A stretch of DNA of 64,000 bases, taken from Jiella sonneratiae. GTDB taxonomy: Bacteria; Pseudomonadota; Alphaproteobacteria; Rhizobiales; Rhizobiaceae. A program made the translations under genes and the position numbers. The number at the start of each line of letters is the position of its first letter. Position 1 is the stretch's first letter. The notes under the pieces are model-generated. The model was not told the origin of the DNA. It ran no database searches and worked only from the letters and a program-made list of their open reading frames with translations. Location of the stretch: NCBI RefSeq assembly GCF_017353515.1, contig NZ_JAFMPY010000001.1, forward strand, positions 310,001 through 374,000, written 5' to 3'. Shown here piece by piece: positions 47,475-58,196 of the stretch.

Positions 47475-49034
47475 TCAGTTCGCCTGACGGCGAAGGAAAG
47501 CGGGGATCTCGAGCTGGTCCTCCTCGCTCGCCGGGCGCGAGGCCGTCGCCGGACGGGCGGCCGACTCGGAGGCGACGCGGCGCGGCGCGTAGGGATTCGG
47601 CTCGACATGGGCGCGGCGGGCCGGTTCGGCCGCCTGATGCTCTTCCTCCTCGCGGCGCGACAGGCCGGTGGTCAGGCGGCGCAAGAGACCCATGGCACCG
47701 CGCTCGTCGACCGGCTGCTCCGCGGCGGCGGCGCGCTGCTCCATCTCGCCGCGCACCACCGGCGGAAAGTCCTCGACGCGGGGCATGCGCGGCTGCTGGA
47801 CCGGCGCCATCGTCGTCTCGGCGGTCGGAACCGCCGGCCGGGCGGCCGGCTGCGGCGCGACCTGGGCGATCTCCGCGGCGAGAGCGGCGGTGAAGGCGTC
47901 CTCGATCTCGCCTTCCTCCTCGGCGGCCTGCGCGGCGGCGGGCTGCTGCACCGTCGCGGCGACCGGCGCCGGCTGCGGCGCGGGGGCGGGCTGCGGCGCG
48001 ACGCGCTGCTGCTGGGCGACCGCCGCATGGTTCATCGCCATCGCCGGACGCGCGGCCATCTCGGCCTCGCTCTTGTCGATGCCGGTCGCGACCACGGAGA
48101 CGCGGATCACGCCCTCGAGATTTTCGTCGAAGGTCGCGCCGAGGATGATGTTGGCGTCCTGGTCGACTTCCTCGCGGATGCGCGTCGCCGCCTCGTCGAC
48201 CTCGAAGAGGGTGAGGTCGCGGCCGCCGGTGATCGAGATGAGCAGGCCCTTGGCGCCCTTCATCGAGGTCTCGTCGAGAAGCGGGTTGGCGATCGCGGCC
48301 TCGGCCGCCGCCATCGCGCGGCCCTCGCCCGAGGCCTCGCCGGTGCCCATCATCGCCTTGCCCATCTCGCGCATCACCGAACGCACGTCGGCGAAGTCGA
48401 GGTTGATGAGGCCTTCCTTGACCATCAGGTCGGTGATGCAGGCGACGCCCGAATAGAGCACCTGGTCGGCCATCGCGAAGGCGTCGGCGAAGGTGGTCTT
48501 GTCGTTGGCGATGCGGAAGAGGTTCTGGTTCGGAATGACGATCAGCGTGTCGACGTTCTTCTGCAGTTCCTCGATGCCCTGTTCGGCGATGCGCAGCCGG
48601 CGCTGGCCCTCGAAATGGAACGGCTTGGTGACGACGCCGACGGTGAGGATGCCCTTTTCGCGCGCCGCGCGGGCGACCACCGGGGCGGCGCCGGTGCCGG
48701 TGCCGCCGCCCATGCCGGCGGTGACGAAGCACATGTGCGAACCGAGCAGGTGATCGCAGATCTCGTCGATCGATTCTTCGGCGGCAGCCCGGCCGACTTC
48801 CGGCTGCGAGCCGGCGCCGAGGCCCTCGGTGACGGCGACGCCCATCTGGATGATGCGCTCGGCGCGCGAGGAGCGCAGCGCCTGGGCATCGGTGTTGGCG
48901 ATCACGAAGTCGACCCCCTCGAGGCCGGCACTGATCATGTTGTTGACCGCGTTGCAGCCGCCACCGCCGACGCCGAAGACGGTGATGCGGGGCTTCAGTT
49001 CGGTGATGTCAGGCTTCTTCAAGGTGATGCTCAT
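47475..49034 (-). CDS. ftsZ: Cell division protein FtsZ
   Basis: Tubulin-like GTPase that forms the division ring. 519 residues. GTP-binding [10 protein letters not shown] at 21-30, the tubulin signature [10 protein letters not shown] at 109-118 and the T7-loop region [26 protein letters not shown] are intact. A long Pro/Ala/Gln-rich linker (about 335-505) ends in the conserved tail [11 protein letters not shown] that binds FtsA and other partners. One copy only is in this window; some rhizobia carry a second, shorter ftsZ elsewhere. Confidence 0.98.
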   Translation of the reverse strand: MSITLKKPDITELKPRITVFGVGGGGCNAVNNMISAGLEGVDFVIANTDAQALRSSRAERIIQMGVAVTEGLGAGSQPEVGRAAAEESIDEICDHLLGSHMCFVTAGMGGGTGTGAAPVVARAAREKGILTVGVVTKPFHFEGQRRLRIAEQGIEELQKNVDTLIVIPNQNLFRIANDKTTFADAFAMADQVLYSGVACITDLMVKEGLINLDFADVRSVMREMGKAMMGTGEASGEGRAMAAAEAAIANPLLDETSMKGAKGLLISITGGRDLTLFEVDEAATRIREEVDQDANIILGATFDENLEGVIRVSVVATGIDKSEAEMAARPAMAMNHAAVAQQQRVAPQPAPAPQPAPVAATVQQPAAAQAAEEEGEIEDAFTAALAAEIAQVAPQPAARPAVPTAETTMAPVQQPRMPRVEDFPPVVRGEMEQRAAAAEQPVDERGAMGLLRRLTTGLSRREEEEHQAAEPARRAHVEPNPYAPRRVASESAARPATASRPASEEDQLEIPAFLRRQAN

Positions 49035-49058
49035 GCCCTCATTCCTCTTTCAACTCGC

Positions 49059-49083
49059 AAAAAGGCCGTTTTGCCGCGCGGCC
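49059..49083 (-). promoter_or_regulatory. Terminator-like hairpin in the ftsA-ftsZ gap
   Basis: On the minus strand GGCCG...CGGCC (with an inner GCCGCGCGGC palindrome) followed by TTTTT, ending about 25 bases before the ftsZ ATG. It could attenuate transcription from ftsA into ftsZ, or be a chance structure in GC-rich DNA. Confidence 0.3.
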
Positions 49084-49162
49084 GTTCGTTGCCATTCTCT
49101 CAAGGCGCGCGGCGCGCACCGTTGTCCTTCTTCCGGCGCGGCGGACCGGCCGCGCCCAGTCC

Positions 49163-50491
49163 TCAAAGCGCTCGGCGCAGCCAGGAGCCGAAGCGTCCCC
49201 CCTCCATCGCCTTTTCGATCGCCTGCGCGGCGATCGAGCGCTCCGCGAGGTATTCGCGATGCGCCACCTGCGGGTAGATCAACAGGCCGACGGAGGTCGA
49301 AAAGCCCGGCCCCTTGCTCGACGGATTGAGACCGGTAACACCCAGCGGTCGCCCGAGCCTGACGTTGCGCTGCAGGACGGTCCGCGCCGTCTCGGCGAGG
49401 CCGGCGAGCTGGCTGGCGCCGCCGGTGAGGACGACGCGCTTTCCGATGACGTGACCGAGGCCCGAGGCGTTCAGCCGGTCGCGCACGAGCTCCAGCGTCT
49501 CCTCGACCCGGGGGCGGATGATCTTGGTGACCAGCGAGCGCTTGACGACGATCGGATGGGCGTCGCCGGTCTCGCCGAGCGGCTGCACCATGATCGGCTC
49601 GCCGCTGTCGTCGAGCAGCTCGGCGAGCGTCGAGCCGTGCATGACCTTGATCCGCTCGGCGTCCGCCGGGCTGATCGACAGGCCGCGCGCGAGGTCCATG
49701 GTGATGTTGGCGCCGCCGAGGGCGATCTGGTCGGCATAGACGAAGCGGCCGTTGTGGAAGATCGCGATGGTCGTGGCGCCCGACCCCATGTCGATGCAGG
49801 CAGACCCCATCTGGGCCTCGTCCTCGACCATGGTCGCCAGGGCGCTGGCATAGGGCGTGGCGACGAAGGCCTCGACCACCAGCTGCGCCCGGTTGATCGC
49901 CGCCTCGAGGTTGCGCAGCGGCGCGATCTCGGCGGTCAGCGCATGGAGATTGGCCGAAAGCCGCTCGCCGCTCATGCCGACGGGATTGTCGAGGCCCGAA
50001 TCGTCGTCGAGCTGGATGTCGTAGACGGTCGAATGCAGGGCGATGCGGCCCTCGTCGAGGGGCATCTTCGCGGCCCTGTCGCTGACCCGCGAGAGGTCGG
50101 CGACCGAGACCTCGCCGACGACGTCGGTCTCGGCGCGGCGGCGCACGCTCTTCAGCCGGCCGGCGGTGAGCGAGACGATCAGCGATTCGACGGTCAGCCC
50201 GGCCATCCGCTCGGCCGCGTCGACGCACTGGCGGATGGCCATCTCCGCCGCGGCGATGTCGACGACGGCGCCGGCCTTGATGCCGCGCGAACGGTGATGG
50301 CCGACGCCGATCACCTCGATGGCATGGGTGCGCTCGGGCAGCATCTCGCCGGCGATGCGCGGGCGCAGCCTGGCGATCAGGCAGGAGATCTTCTCGGAGC
50401 CGACGTCGAGCACCGAGATGACGCGCGAGCGCTTCGGCGACAGCGCCTTGATCCTGGGCAGGTCGGATTTGCCGAAACCGAACACACTCAT
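49163..50491 (-). CDS. ftsA: Cell division protein FtsA
   Basis: Actin-like protein that anchors FtsZ to the membrane. 442 residues. ATPase phosphate loop near VISVLDVGSEKISCLIA (about 24-40), the SHS2 insertion QCVDAAERMAGLTVESLIVSLTAGRLKS, second phosphate motif GSACIDMGSGATTIAIF and a C-terminal amphipathic tail GRFGSWLRRAL. ATG at 50491 overlaps the ftsQ stop (ATGA). Confidence 0.97.
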   Translation of the reverse strand: MSVFGFGKSDLPRIKALSPKRSRVISVLDVGSEKISCLIARLRPRIAGEMLPERTHAIEVIGVGHHRSRGIKAGAVVDIAAAEMAIRQCVDAAERMAGLTVESLIVSLTAGRLKSVRRRAETDVVGEVSVADLSRVSDRAAKMPLDEGRIALHSTVYDIQLDDDSGLDNPVGMSGERLSANLHALTAEIAPLRNLEAAINRAQLVVEAFVATPYASALATMVEDEAQMGSACIDMGSGATTIAIFHNGRFVYADQIALGGANITMDLARGLSISPADAERIKVMHGSTLAELLDDSGEPIMVQPLGETGDAHPIVVKRSLVTKIIRPRVEETLELVRDRLNASGLGHVIGKRVVLTGGASQLAGLAETARTVLQRNVRLGRPLGVTGLNPSSKGPGFSTSVGLLIYPQVAHREYLAERSIAAQAIEKAMEGGRFGSWLRRAL

Positions 50492-51396
50492 ACGGGCTTG
50501 TCCTTGGCGAGGCGCTTGATCAGCTTGGCCCGCTCTTCGAGGCGCTCCTTGCGCCGCTTCAGCGAATCGTCCGTCAGCCGGACCACGACGCGATCGGAAA
50601 GCCGCATGTCGACCATCGCGATGTCGCGATCGAGCAACGTGTTCTGCCTTTCCATGCGCACGACTTCCGCCACCGCCTCGATGGGCTTTTCCTCCGGCAG
50701 GCGGATGACGACGCCGTTCTTCAGTTCGAGATCCCAGCGTCGGCCGCCGACCCGAATGTAGGCCCTCACCCTTGCGCGAAGCTCGGGATAGGCCTCCATG
50801 TCGTCGATAATGCCGGCCGCAGAGCCTGCGGCGCCGGTGCCGACGACGACCGGCAGCGCATCGAAGCGGCCCGGCAGGTATGGGACGATCTTCTTGCCCT
50901 CGCGGTTGACCACGAAGAAGGCGCCGTCGCTCTGCCAGATCGCGTAGGGACGATGCTCGTCCAGATTGATCTCCACCCTGTCCGGGAAGATCTTCGAGAC
51001 CGAGGCGCGGTCGATCCACGGCATCGCCTCGAGGGTCTGGCGGGCCGCCGTCGGATCGAGGGAGAGGAGCGTCTGCGAGCCGGTCTGCCAGAGCGCCTGG
51101 AGGACGTCGATCTCCGAGGTCTCGCTGTTGCCGTGAACCGCCACCTTGTCGATCGCAAAGCCGAGGGGCTGGCCGAAGCCGTCGAGCACCTCGCCGGTAT
51201 GCCCGCCGACGACGACGCCGTAGACGACGGCGCTGCCGACGACCGCGAAGGCGACGGCGCCGAAGCGCGGCAGCGAGAGCTGCGAGGCGCTCGCCGTCAG
51301 CGCCTGCAGGCGGCGGCTCGTGCGGCCGAAGAGCAGCGCCAGCCGCCCAGGGCCGCGGTCGAGCAGGATGTCGGAGCGGGGGCTCAGCGGCCGCAT
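50488..51396 (-). CDS. ftsQ: Cell division protein FtsQ
   Basis: Bitopic divisome protein of 302 residues. Cytoplasmic N-terminus, one membrane helix (about 45-64, [21 protein letters not shown]), then the POTRA domain ([74 protein letters not shown]) and the FtsQ beta domain. Its start lies inside the 3' end of ddl (13-base overlap), and its stop overlaps ftsA. Confidence 0.95.
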   Translation of the reverse strand: MRPLSPRSDILLDRGPGRLALLFGRTSRRLQALTASASQLSLPRFGAVAFAVVGSAVVYGVVVGGHTGEVLDGFGQPLGFAIDKVAVHGNSETSEIDVLQALWQTGSQTLLSLDPTAARQTLEAMPWIDRASVSKIFPDRVEINLDEHRPYAIWQSDGAFFVVNREGKKIVPYLPGRFDALPVVVGTGAAGSAAGIIDDMEAYPELRARVRAYIRVGGRRWDLELKNGVVIRLPEEKPIEAVAEVVRMERQNTLLDRDIAMVDMRLSDRVVVRLTDDSLKRRKERLEERAKLIKRLAKDKPV

Positions 51397-52307
51397 GAGG
51401 CGTCCTCCACCATCCAGGCGATCAGGTCGTCGAAGCCGTGGCCGGCGGCGCGGGCGATGTCGGGAACGAGCGAGGTGGGGGTCATGCCGGGCTGGGTGTT
51501 GACCTCCAGCCAGACGAGTTCGCCGCCCTCGCCGAAGCGGTCGTCGTAGCGGAAGTCGGAGCGGGTCACGCCGCGGCAGCCCATCGCCTTGTGGGCGGCG
51601 AGCGAATGCTCCTGGACGAGGCGGGCGACGCGCTTCGGCAGTTCCGCCGGCACGACGTGCCGCGAGCCGCCGGGCAGGTATTTCGAATCGTAGTCGTAGA
51701 AGGCGTGGCCTTCCGGCACGATCTCGCAGACGTCGAGGGCGACGTCGCCCATGACGGCGCAGGTCAGCTCGCGCCCGGCGACGTAGCGCTCGACCATGAC
51801 GGTATCGCCATAGGGCCAGTCCGCCGAATAGAGCTGCTGCGGCGGCGTCGACTGGTCCTCGCGGACGATCAGCACGCCGAAGCTCGAGCCCTCGGCGACC
51901 GGCTTGATGACGTAGGGCGGCGGCATGACGTGGGCGGGCGCCGCATCGAGCCGGTGCAGCACCTTCGCCTCGGCGACGGGAACGCCGGCGGCCCTGGCGA
52001 CGATCTTCGCCCGCTGCTTGTGCATCGACAGTGCCGAAGCGAGGACGCCGGAATGGGTGTAGGGGATCTTCAGATATTCGAGGATGCCCTGGATCGTGCC
52101 GTCCTCGCCGAACGGACCGTGCAGCGCGTTGAAGGCGACGTCCGGCGACAGTTCGGCGAGCTTCGCCGCGACGTCGCGCCCGACGTCGAGGCGCGTGACG
52201 CGGTGGCCGAGCCGCTCGATGGCGCCGGCGCAGGCATCGCCCGAGGAGAGGCTGACCGGCCGCTCCGACGACAATCCGCCCATGAGGACCGCCACATGCT
52301 TAGCCAT
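51384..52307 (-). CDS. ddl: D-alanine--D-alanine ligase
   Basis: ATP-grasp enzyme making the D-Ala-D-Ala end of peptidoglycan precursors. 307 residues. Opening [24 protein letters not shown]-binding [15 protein letters not shown], and [26 protein letters not shown] at the magnesium site. Here it is the first gene of the division operon, directly beneath a CtrA box, whereas murC and murB would normally precede it. Confidence 0.96.
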   Translation of the reverse strand: MAKHVAVLMGGLSSERPVSLSSGDACAGAIERLGHRVTRLDVGRDVAAKLAELSPDVAFNALHGPFGEDGTIQGILEYLKIPYTHSGVLASALSMHKQRAKIVARAAGVPVAEAKVLHRLDAAPAHVMPPPYVIKPVAEGSSFGVLIVREDQSTPPQQLYSADWPYGDTVMVERYVAGRELTCAVMGDVALDVCEIVPEGHAFYDYDSKYLPGGSRHVVPAELPKRVARLVQEHSLAAHKAMGCRGVTRSDFRYDDRFGEGGELVWLEVNTQPGMTPTSLVPDIARAAGHGFDDLIAWMVEDASCGR

Positions 52308-52364
52308 CGCACCCGCTATCCGAGATTAACAAAGGGTTTGAATCAATCTTTCGCAGATCGATGG

Positions 52365-52380
52365 TTAAGCGACGGTTAAC
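52365..52380. promoter_or_regulatory. CtrA box TTAA-N7-TTAAC upstream of ddl-ftsQ-ftsA-ftsZ
   Basis: A perfect full-site CtrA motif: TTAA (52365-52368), seven bases, TTAA (52376-52379) and C. It is 58-73 bases before the ddl ATG. CtrA is the alphaproteobacterial cell-cycle master regulator and controls division genes such as ftsQA and ftsZ in Caulobacter and rhizobia. Confidence 0.75.
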
Positions 52381-52582
52381 CGACTGTGGCGAAAGCAAGA
52401 AATTTGAAAGGGTATCGGCCGGAGGGGCGCGCGGCGGGCGCGTCCCCGCGCCGAACGCCGGCGTCCCGCGGACAAGGCCGGCCTGCGGACCCGCCGCCCG
52501 GGAGGCTGTCTCGATCTTCGCTTCCGGGGCGATTTCGCCCCTTGCGAAACGGCAGCCGTATCAGTAGGTAGAGCGCCGGTGA

Positions 52583-52656
52583 GGCCTCGTGGCGGAGTGG
52601 TTACGCAGAGGACTGCAAATCCTTGCACGCCGGTTCGATTCCGGCCGAGGCCTCCA
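52583..52656 (+). tRNA. tRNA-Cys (GCA)
   Basis: 74 nt including encoded CCA. Acceptor stem GGCCTCG / CGAGGCC with discriminator T; anticodon loop CTGCAAA (anticodon GCA); T-loop GGTTCGATTCC. It lies between the divergent ddl operon and purC. Confidence 0.95.
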
Positions 52657-52921
52657 AATTCTTCGACAGCGACTGCGCGACGATGCCCGCAAGGCTCGGT
52701 GACGACCGGCGGGGATGCCGGCCCGGCAGCGCCCGGGCGTTATTCAGGCGCAGGGCGCCCCTTATCCTGGCAATCGCCGCGCGAGTCACCACATCCTTCG
52801 TCGCAACGGCCGGGCCGATTGTGAACAAGGGGCTTTTGGTCTATTCAGCCGCACGATGGGCGCCCGCCCCGGGTCGATTCCCGCCCGGCCGGTGGCGCTT
52901 TACCACGATAGAGTATTTCTG

Positions 52922-53686
52922 ATGACACGTCGCCGCCGCATCTATGAAGGCAAAGGCAAGATTCTTTACGAAGGCCCCGAACCCGGCACTCTCGTCCAGT
53001 TCTTCAAGGACGACGCCACCGCCTTCAACAAGAAGAAGCACGAGATCGTCGACGGCAAAGGCGTACTCAACAACCGCATCTCGGAATACATCTTCTCGCA
53101 TCTGAACAAGATGGGGATCCCGACGCACTTCATCCGGCGGCTCAACATGCGCGAGCAGCTGATCAAGGAGGTCGAGATCATCCCGCTCGAGGTGGTGGTG
53201 CGCAACGTCGCCGCCGGCTCGCTGGCCAAGCGCCTCGGCATCGAGGAAGGCACGGTGCTGCCGCGCTCGATCATCGAGTTCTACTACAAGGCCGACGCGC
53301 TCGACGATCCGCTGGTCTCCGAGGAGCACATCACCGCCTTCGGCTGGGCGAGCCCGCAGGAAATCGACGATATCATGGCCCTGGCGATCCGGGTCAACGA
53401 CTTCCTCTCCGGCCTGTTCCTCGGCGTCGGCATCCAGCTCGTCGACTTCAAGATCGAGACCGGCCGTCTCTTCGAGGGCGACATGATGCGGATCGTCGTC
53501 GCCGACGAGATCTCGCCGGATTCGTGCCGGCTGTGGGACGTCCAGACCAACGACAAGCTGGACAAGGACCGCTTCCGCCGCGACATGGGCGGCCTCGTCG
53601 AGGCCTATCAGGAGGTGGCCCGCCGCCTCGGCATCATGAACGAGAACGAGCCGCCCCGCCCTTCCGGGCCGGTGCTGGTCAAGTGA
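52922..53686 (+). CDS. purC: Phosphoribosylaminoimidazole-succinocarboxamide synthase
   Basis: Purine synthesis enzyme joining CAIR and aspartate. 254 residues. [50 protein letters not shown], and [33 protein letters not shown] are standard SAICAR synthase signatures. The ATG at 52922 is preceded only by a weak purine run (AGAG). First gene of purC-S-Q-L. Confidence 0.97.
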   Translation: MTRRRRIYEGKGKILYEGPEPGTLVQFFKDDATAFNKKKHEIVDGKGVLNNRISEYIFSHLNKMGIPTHFIRRLNMREQLIKEVEIIPLEVVVRNVAAGSLAKRLGIEEGTVLPRSIIEFYYKADALDDPLVSEEHITAFGWASPQEIDDIMALAIRVNDFLSGLFLGVGIQLVDFKIETGRLFEGDMMRIVVADEISPDSCRLWDVQTNDKLDKDRFRRDMGGLVEAYQEVARRLGIMNENEPPRPSGPVLVK

Positions 53687-53785
53687 AGCGGCGAAGGCCC
53701 GTGAAGCAGCCGGCACCGGCTTTGAAGTTGGTATATTCCAGGGACCGCCGCGGTCCGGCGAAAAAGGACGCATGACGAAGCTCCC

Positions 53786-54028
53786 ATGATCAAGGCCCGC
53801 ATCATCGTCACGTTGAAGACCGGCGTCCTCGACCCGCAGGGCAAGGCGATCGAATCCGCCCTCGGCAATCTCGGCATCGACGGGGTCGGCGCCGTTCGCC
53901 AGGGCAAGGTCTTCGACGTGACCCTCGAAGGCGACGACGCGGCGGGCGCCAGGGCCAAGCTCGACGCCATGTGCGAGCAGCTTCTCGCCAACACAGTGAT
54001 CGAGAACTATTCCGTCGAGATCGCCTAA
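53786..54028 (+). CDS. purS: Phosphoribosylformylglycinamidine synthase subunit PurS
   Basis: Small bridging subunit of the three-part FGAM synthase (PurSQL), 80 residues: [47 protein letters not shown]. Lies 99 bases after purC and 11 bases before purQ. Confidence 0.95.
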   Translation: MIKARIIVTLKTGVLDPQGKAIESALGNLGIDGVGAVRQGKVFDVTLEGDDAAGARAKLDAMCEQLLANTVIENYSVEIA

Positions 54029-54039
54029 AGGACGTTCCG

Positions 54040-54720
54040 ATGAAAACCGCCGTCGTCCTTCTTCCCGGCCTCAACCGCGACCGCGACATGATCGCGGCTT
54101 TGACGACCATCACCGGCAAGGCGCCGCAGACCGTCTGGCAGACGGAGACGACGCTTCCCGACGTCGACCTCGTCGTCGTGCCCGGCGGCTTCTCCTTCGG
54201 CGACTATCTGCGCTGCGGCGCCATCGCAGCCCGCTCGCCGGTGATGCGCGCCGTCGCCGCGGCGGCCGAAAAGGGCGTTCCGGTGCTCGGCGTCTGCAAC
54301 GGCTTCCAGATCCTCTGCGAGGCGGGTCTTCTCCCCGGCGCGCTGATGCGCAACGCCGCGCTGCGCTTCGTCTGCCGCGAGGTGAAGCTCGAAGTGGTCA
54401 ATGCCGAAACGCGCTTCACCGGCGCCTATCGGCAGGGCCAGGTCATCCGCTGCCCGGTCGCCCATCACGACGGAAACTATTTCGCCGACGCGGCGACGTT
54501 GAAACGGCTTCAGGACGAGGGGCGGATCGTCTTCCGCTATGCCGAGGGCACCAATCCGAACGGCGCGATCGCCGACATCGCCGGCATCGTCAACGAGGCC
54601 GGCAACGTCCTCGGCATGATGCCGCATCCGGAGAACCTCGTCGAAGCGGAGCATGGCGGCACCGACGGCCGCGGCATCTTCGAGAGCGTCCTCGGCATGT
54701 CGCCGAGTCTTGCGGCCTGA
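54040..54720 (+). CDS. purQ: Phosphoribosylformylglycinamidine synthase subunit PurQ
   Basis: Glutaminase subunit of FGAM synthase, 226 residues. Class I amidotransferase triad: Cys86 in [11 protein letters not shown] and the C-terminal [12 protein letters not shown] at 54040 after AAAGGACGTTCCG. Confidence 0.97.
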   Translation: MKTAVVLLPGLNRDRDMIAALTTITGKAPQTVWQTETTLPDVDLVVVPGGFSFGDYLRCGAIAARSPVMRAVAAAAEKGVPVLGVCNGFQILCEAGLLPGALMRNAALRFVCREVKLEVVNAETRFTGAYRQGQVIRCPVAHHDGNYFADAATLKRLQDEGRIVFRYAEGTNPNGAIADIAGIVNEAGNVLGMMPHPENLVEAEHGGTDGRGIFESVLGMSPSLAA

Positions 54721-54730
54721 GACCTTCCCC

Positions 54731-55132
54731 ATGCCTTTCCACCCCGGCCGCGCAACCGTCGCGCTCGTCTTCCTCGCGGCGCTCAGCGCCTGTGCCGGGC
54801 GCCCCGGCGCGACCGCAGGAAAAGCCGCCGACACCGGTCTCGACCGGATGGAACGGCTGACGCTCAACGCCAATCGCTGCTGGTTCAAGTCGAAGGACCC
54901 GGCCTTTTCCGCCTATTCCCTGGCGCCGGAACTCTCCTCCTTCTCGGGCCGCCCGCGCTTTCTCCTGGTGCCGAAGGGCAAGCCCGAGGCCCGGCCGCTC
55001 CTCGTCGTCGAGGGCCGCAGCGGTTCGGCGTCCGTCGACACCTACGGTTCTTTGACGGGTCAGCCGGTCGGCGCCCGCATTGCCGCCGACGTCGCGCGCT
55101 GGTCCGCCGGCGACGACGGCTGTTCCGCCTGA
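54731..55132 (+). CDS. Predicted lipoprotein within the pur operon
   Basis: 133 residues with a short signal and lipobox LSAC (Cys21). The mature part, ANRCWFKSKDPAFSAYSLAPELSSFSGRPRFLLVPKGKPEARPLLVVEGRS..., is compact with three Cys in all and no family I can name. It begins 10 bases after purQ and ends 6 bases before the next gene, so it is co-transcribed with purQ. A direct role in purine synthesis is not likely. Confidence 0.75.
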   Translation: MPFHPGRATVALVFLAALSACAGRPGATAGKAADTGLDRMERLTLNANRCWFKSKDPAFSAYSLAPELSSFSGRPRFLLVPKGKPEARPLLVVEGRSGSASVDTYGSLTGQPVGARIAADVARWSAGDDGCSA

Positions 55133-55138
55133 GGCGCC

Positions 55139-55675
55139 ATGATCCGGCAGGCACTCCACGCCGCGGCGATCCTGACGTTGTTGACCGCATCCGGCTGCGC
55201 CGGCAGCGATTCCGCGCGGGCGCTGTCGCTCTCGCCGGCACCGTTACCGGGAACACCGGAAACACCGCTGGCAACGCCTGCGGCATCGGCCCAAGCTGAT
55301 GCCGGAACCGGCCTGTCCGGCCCCACGAGCGACGCCGCACCGGCGGCGGAGCCGTTTCAAACAGCCAGCATCGAAGCGCGGCCCTCGGCGGCGGAGATCA
55401 CCTATGCCAACGCCACCGCCGCCGGCATCTTCCGCCGCCGCAAGGCCGAACGCGCGACGACCTTTCTCCCGGCCGGCACGGTGGACGGCTACGGCCTCTG
55501 CCTGCGTGCGCCGGCGCGGAGCGGCAAGGGCTACGATTACGCCCTCATCCTCCTGCAGAACCGCCTGAGCGGCGGCGCCATCAGCCAGGTGGACGACGAG
55601 ACGCCTGTGATGCGGCGGCCGGCGGACGCCGCCCCCTGCGCGAGGGCGTCGCTCGGCTGGACCAGAGCCGGCTGA
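55139..55675 (+). CDS. Second predicted lipoprotein within the pur operon
   Basis: 178 residues. Signal peptide with Cys20 after TASG (a loose lipobox); a Pro/Ala/Thr-rich linker (about 28-75), then a small domain [68 protein letters not shown]. No family recognised. It follows the first lipoprotein gene closely and precedes purL by 107 bases. Confidence 0.7.
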   Translation: MIRQALHAAAILTLLTASGCAGSDSARALSLSPAPLPGTPETPLATPAASAQADAGTGLSGPTSDAAPAAEPFQTASIEARPSAAEITYANATAAGIFRRRKAERATTFLPAGTVDGYGLCLRAPARSGKGYDYALILLQNRLSGGAISQVDDETPVMRRPADAAPCARASLGWTRAG

Positions 55676-55782
55676 CCGCGTCGTCCACACCCGGAAAGGC
55701 CAAGGGAAGCGCCGCCTTTTGCCCTCGCCCCGGGGATGCTAACAGGCACGACGTTGCCATCGCCCATCGGGACACCGCCGAC

Positions 55783-58008
55783 ATGACCGCCGAACCCGCC
55801 ATCACGCCAGAGCTCGTCGCCGCCCACGGGCTGAAGCCCGACGAATACGACCGGGTGCTCTCGCTGATCGGGCGCGAGCCGACGCTGACCGAGCTCGGCA
55901 TCTTCTCGGCCATGTGGAACGAGCACTGTTCGTACAAGTCCTCGAAGAAATGGCTGCGCACCCTGCCGACCAAGGGCGAACGGGTGATCCAGGGGCCCGG
56001 GGAGAATGCCGGCGTCGTCGACATCGGCGACGGGCTCTGCGTCGTGTTCAAGATGGAGAGCCACAACCACCCCTCCTATATCGAGCCCTATCAGGGCGCG
56101 GCGACCGGCGTCGGCGGCATCCTGCGCGACGTCTTCACCATGGGCGCCCGGCCGATCGCGGCGATGAACGCGCTCAGATTCGGCGCGCCGGACCATCCGA
56201 AGACCAGGCATCTCGTCGCCGGCGTCGTCGCCGGCGTCGGCGGCTACGGCAATTCGTTCGGGGTGCCGACCGTCGGCGGCGAGGTGAACTTTCATTCGCG
56301 CTACAACGGCAACTGCCTCGTCAACGCCTTCGCCGCCGGCCTCGCGAAGACCGACGCGATCTTCTATTCCAAGGCCGAGGGCGTCGGCCTGCCGGTGGTC
56401 TATCTCGGCGCCAAGACCGGCCGCGACGGCGTCGGCGGCGCCACCATGGCCTCGGCCGAATTCGACGAGACCATCGAGGAGAAGCGGCCGACGGTGCAGG
56501 TGGGCGATCCCTTCACCGAAAAGTGCCTGCTCGAAGCCTGTCTCGAACTCATGCAGACCGGCGCGGTCATCGCCATCCAGGACATGGGCGCCGCGGGCCT
56601 CACCTGCTCGGCGGTCGAGATGGGCGCCAAGGGCGATCTCGGCATCGAGCTCGACCTCGACGCCGTTCCGGTCCGCGAGGCGCGGATGACCGCCTACGAG
56701 ATGATGCTCTCGGAGAGCCAGGAGCGGATGCTCATGGTTCTCGATCCGGACAAGCGCGCCGAGGCCGAGGCGATCTTCGTCAAATGGGGGCTCGACTTCG
56801 CCGTCGTCGGGCGCACCACCGACGACCTGCGCTTCCGCGTCCTGTGGGAGGGGCGCGAGGTCGCCGACCTGCCGATCAAGAAGCTCGGCGACGAGGCGCC
56901 GGAATACGAGCGCCCCTTCGTCGCGCCGAAGCAGAGGCCGCTGATCGACGCCGCCGAGGTTCCGGCGCCGGAGGACTGCGGCGCCGCCCTGCTCTCGCTG
57001 CTCGCCTCGCCGGATCTCTGCTCCCGGCGCTGGGTGTTCGAGCAGTACGACACGCTGATCCAGGGCAACTCGCTGCAGCGGCCGGGCGGCGACGCCGGCG
57101 TCGTGCGCGTCGACGGCCATCCGGCGAAGGCTCTCGCCTTCTCCTCCGACGTGACGCCCCGCTATTGCGAGGCCGACCCTTATCGAGGCGGGGCGCAGGC
57201 CGTCGCCGAATGCTGGCGTAACCTCACCGCCGTCGGCGCCGAGCCCCTGGCGGCGACCGACAACCTGAATTTCGGCAATCCGGAAAAGCCCGAGCTGATG
57301 GGCCAGTTCGTCAAGGCCGTCGAGGGCATCGGCGCCGCCTGCACGGCCCTCGCCTTCCCGATCGTCTCCGGCAACGTCTCGCTCTACAACGAGACGCAGG
57401 GACAGGCGATCCTGCCGACCCCGACCATCGGCGGCGTCGGGCTGATCGAAGACCGGACGAAGACCGCGCGGGTCGATTCGCTGAAGGCGGGCGACGTCCT
57501 CTTCCTCGTCGGCCGCGACGGCGGCCATCTCGGCGCCTCCGCCTATCTCGCCACCATCGAAGGCCGGGAGGAAGGCGCGCCGCCGCCGGTCGATCTTTCC
57601 GAGGAAAGGCGCCACGGCGACTTCGTCCGAGGCTTCATCCGTGCCGGCACGATCAGAACCTGCCACGATCTCTCCGACGGCGGCCTCGCCGTGGCGCTGG
57701 CCGAGACCTGCATGGCCTCTTGCGTCGGCGCAGCGATCGAGGCCGGCGACGGGCCGGACCATGCCATCCTCTTCGGCGAGGACCAGGCGCGTTACCTCGT
57801 CGCGCTTGGCGAGGCGGATACCGCAGGCTTCGAAGCGGCGGCGCGGCAGGCCGGCGTGCCGCTTCGTCGGCTCGGCGTCGCCGGCGGCGAGCGCCTGACG
57901 ATTGCCGGACGCCTCGACCTGACGGTGCGGGCGATGACCGTCGCCCATGAGAGCTGGCTGCCGAGCTACATGTCCGGCTCGCTGGTCGAGGCCCCCGCCG
58001 CCGCCTGA
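55783..58008 (+). CDS. purL: Phosphoribosylformylglycinamidine synthase subunit PurL
   Basis: Synthetase subunit of FGAM synthase, 741 residues, the small bacterial type that needs PurS and PurQ. Motifs: [65 protein letters not shown], and [18 protein letters not shown]. Standard N-terminus [31 protein letters not shown]. Confidence 0.97.
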   Translation: MTAEPAITPELVAAHGLKPDEYDRVLSLIGREPTLTELGIFSAMWNEHCSYKSSKKWLRTLPTKGERVIQGPGENAGVVDIGDGLCVVFKMESHNHPSYIEPYQGAATGVGGILRDVFTMGARPIAAMNALRFGAPDHPKTRHLVAGVVAGVGGYGNSFGVPTVGGEVNFHSRYNGNCLVNAFAAGLAKTDAIFYSKAEGVGLPVVYLGAKTGRDGVGGATMASAEFDETIEEKRPTVQVGDPFTEKCLLEACLELMQTGAVIAIQDMGAAGLTCSAVEMGAKGDLGIELDLDAVPVREARMTAYEMMLSESQERMLMVLDPDKRAEAEAIFVKWGLDFAVVGRTTDDLRFRVLWEGREVADLPIKKLGDEAPEYERPFVAPKQRPLIDAAEVPAPEDCGAALLSLLASPDLCSRRWVFEQYDTLIQGNSLQRPGGDAGVVRVDGHPAKALAFSSDVTPRYCEADPYRGGAQAVAECWRNLTAVGAEPLAATDNLNFGNPEKPELMGQFVKAVEGIGAACTALAFPIVSGNVSLYNETQGQAILPTPTIGGVGLIEDRTKTARVDSLKAGDVLFLVGRDGGHLGASAYLATIEGREEGAPPPVDLSEERRHGDFVRGFIRAGTIRTCHDLSDGGLAVALAETCMASCVGAAIEAGDGPDHAILFGEDQARYLVALGEADTAGFEAAARQAGVPLRRLGVAGGERLTIAGRLDLTVRAMTVAHESWLPSYMSGSLVEAPAAA

Positions 58009-58045
58009 GACGCTCGGCGCGCCTGCGGACCATATCGGACGCCGA

Positions 58046-58074
58046 TTGCCGGGAGACTCCCCGGCCTCTATCAT
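58046..58074 (+). promoter_or_regulatory. Promoter of bolA-grxD
   Basis: TTGCCG (58046-58051), 17-base spacer, TATCAT (58069-58074), inside the 188-bp purL-bolA gap and about 120 bases before the bolA ATG. Confidence 0.55.
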
Positions 58075-58196
58075 CGCGCTTCGACCGACCTCGCTCCCGC
58101 TGCGGAATGCGGCAGGTGCCGCGCCTTCGAGGGGCGATGCGAAGACAAAGAGAGCGGGACCCGCAGGGCCCCCGCCGAGCAAAGCCGGAGACGACG

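Noticed and set aside
55537-58182. An 881-codon minus-strand frame opposite purL
   Set aside because: It is a mirror frame of a conserved enzyme and contains no recognisable domain.
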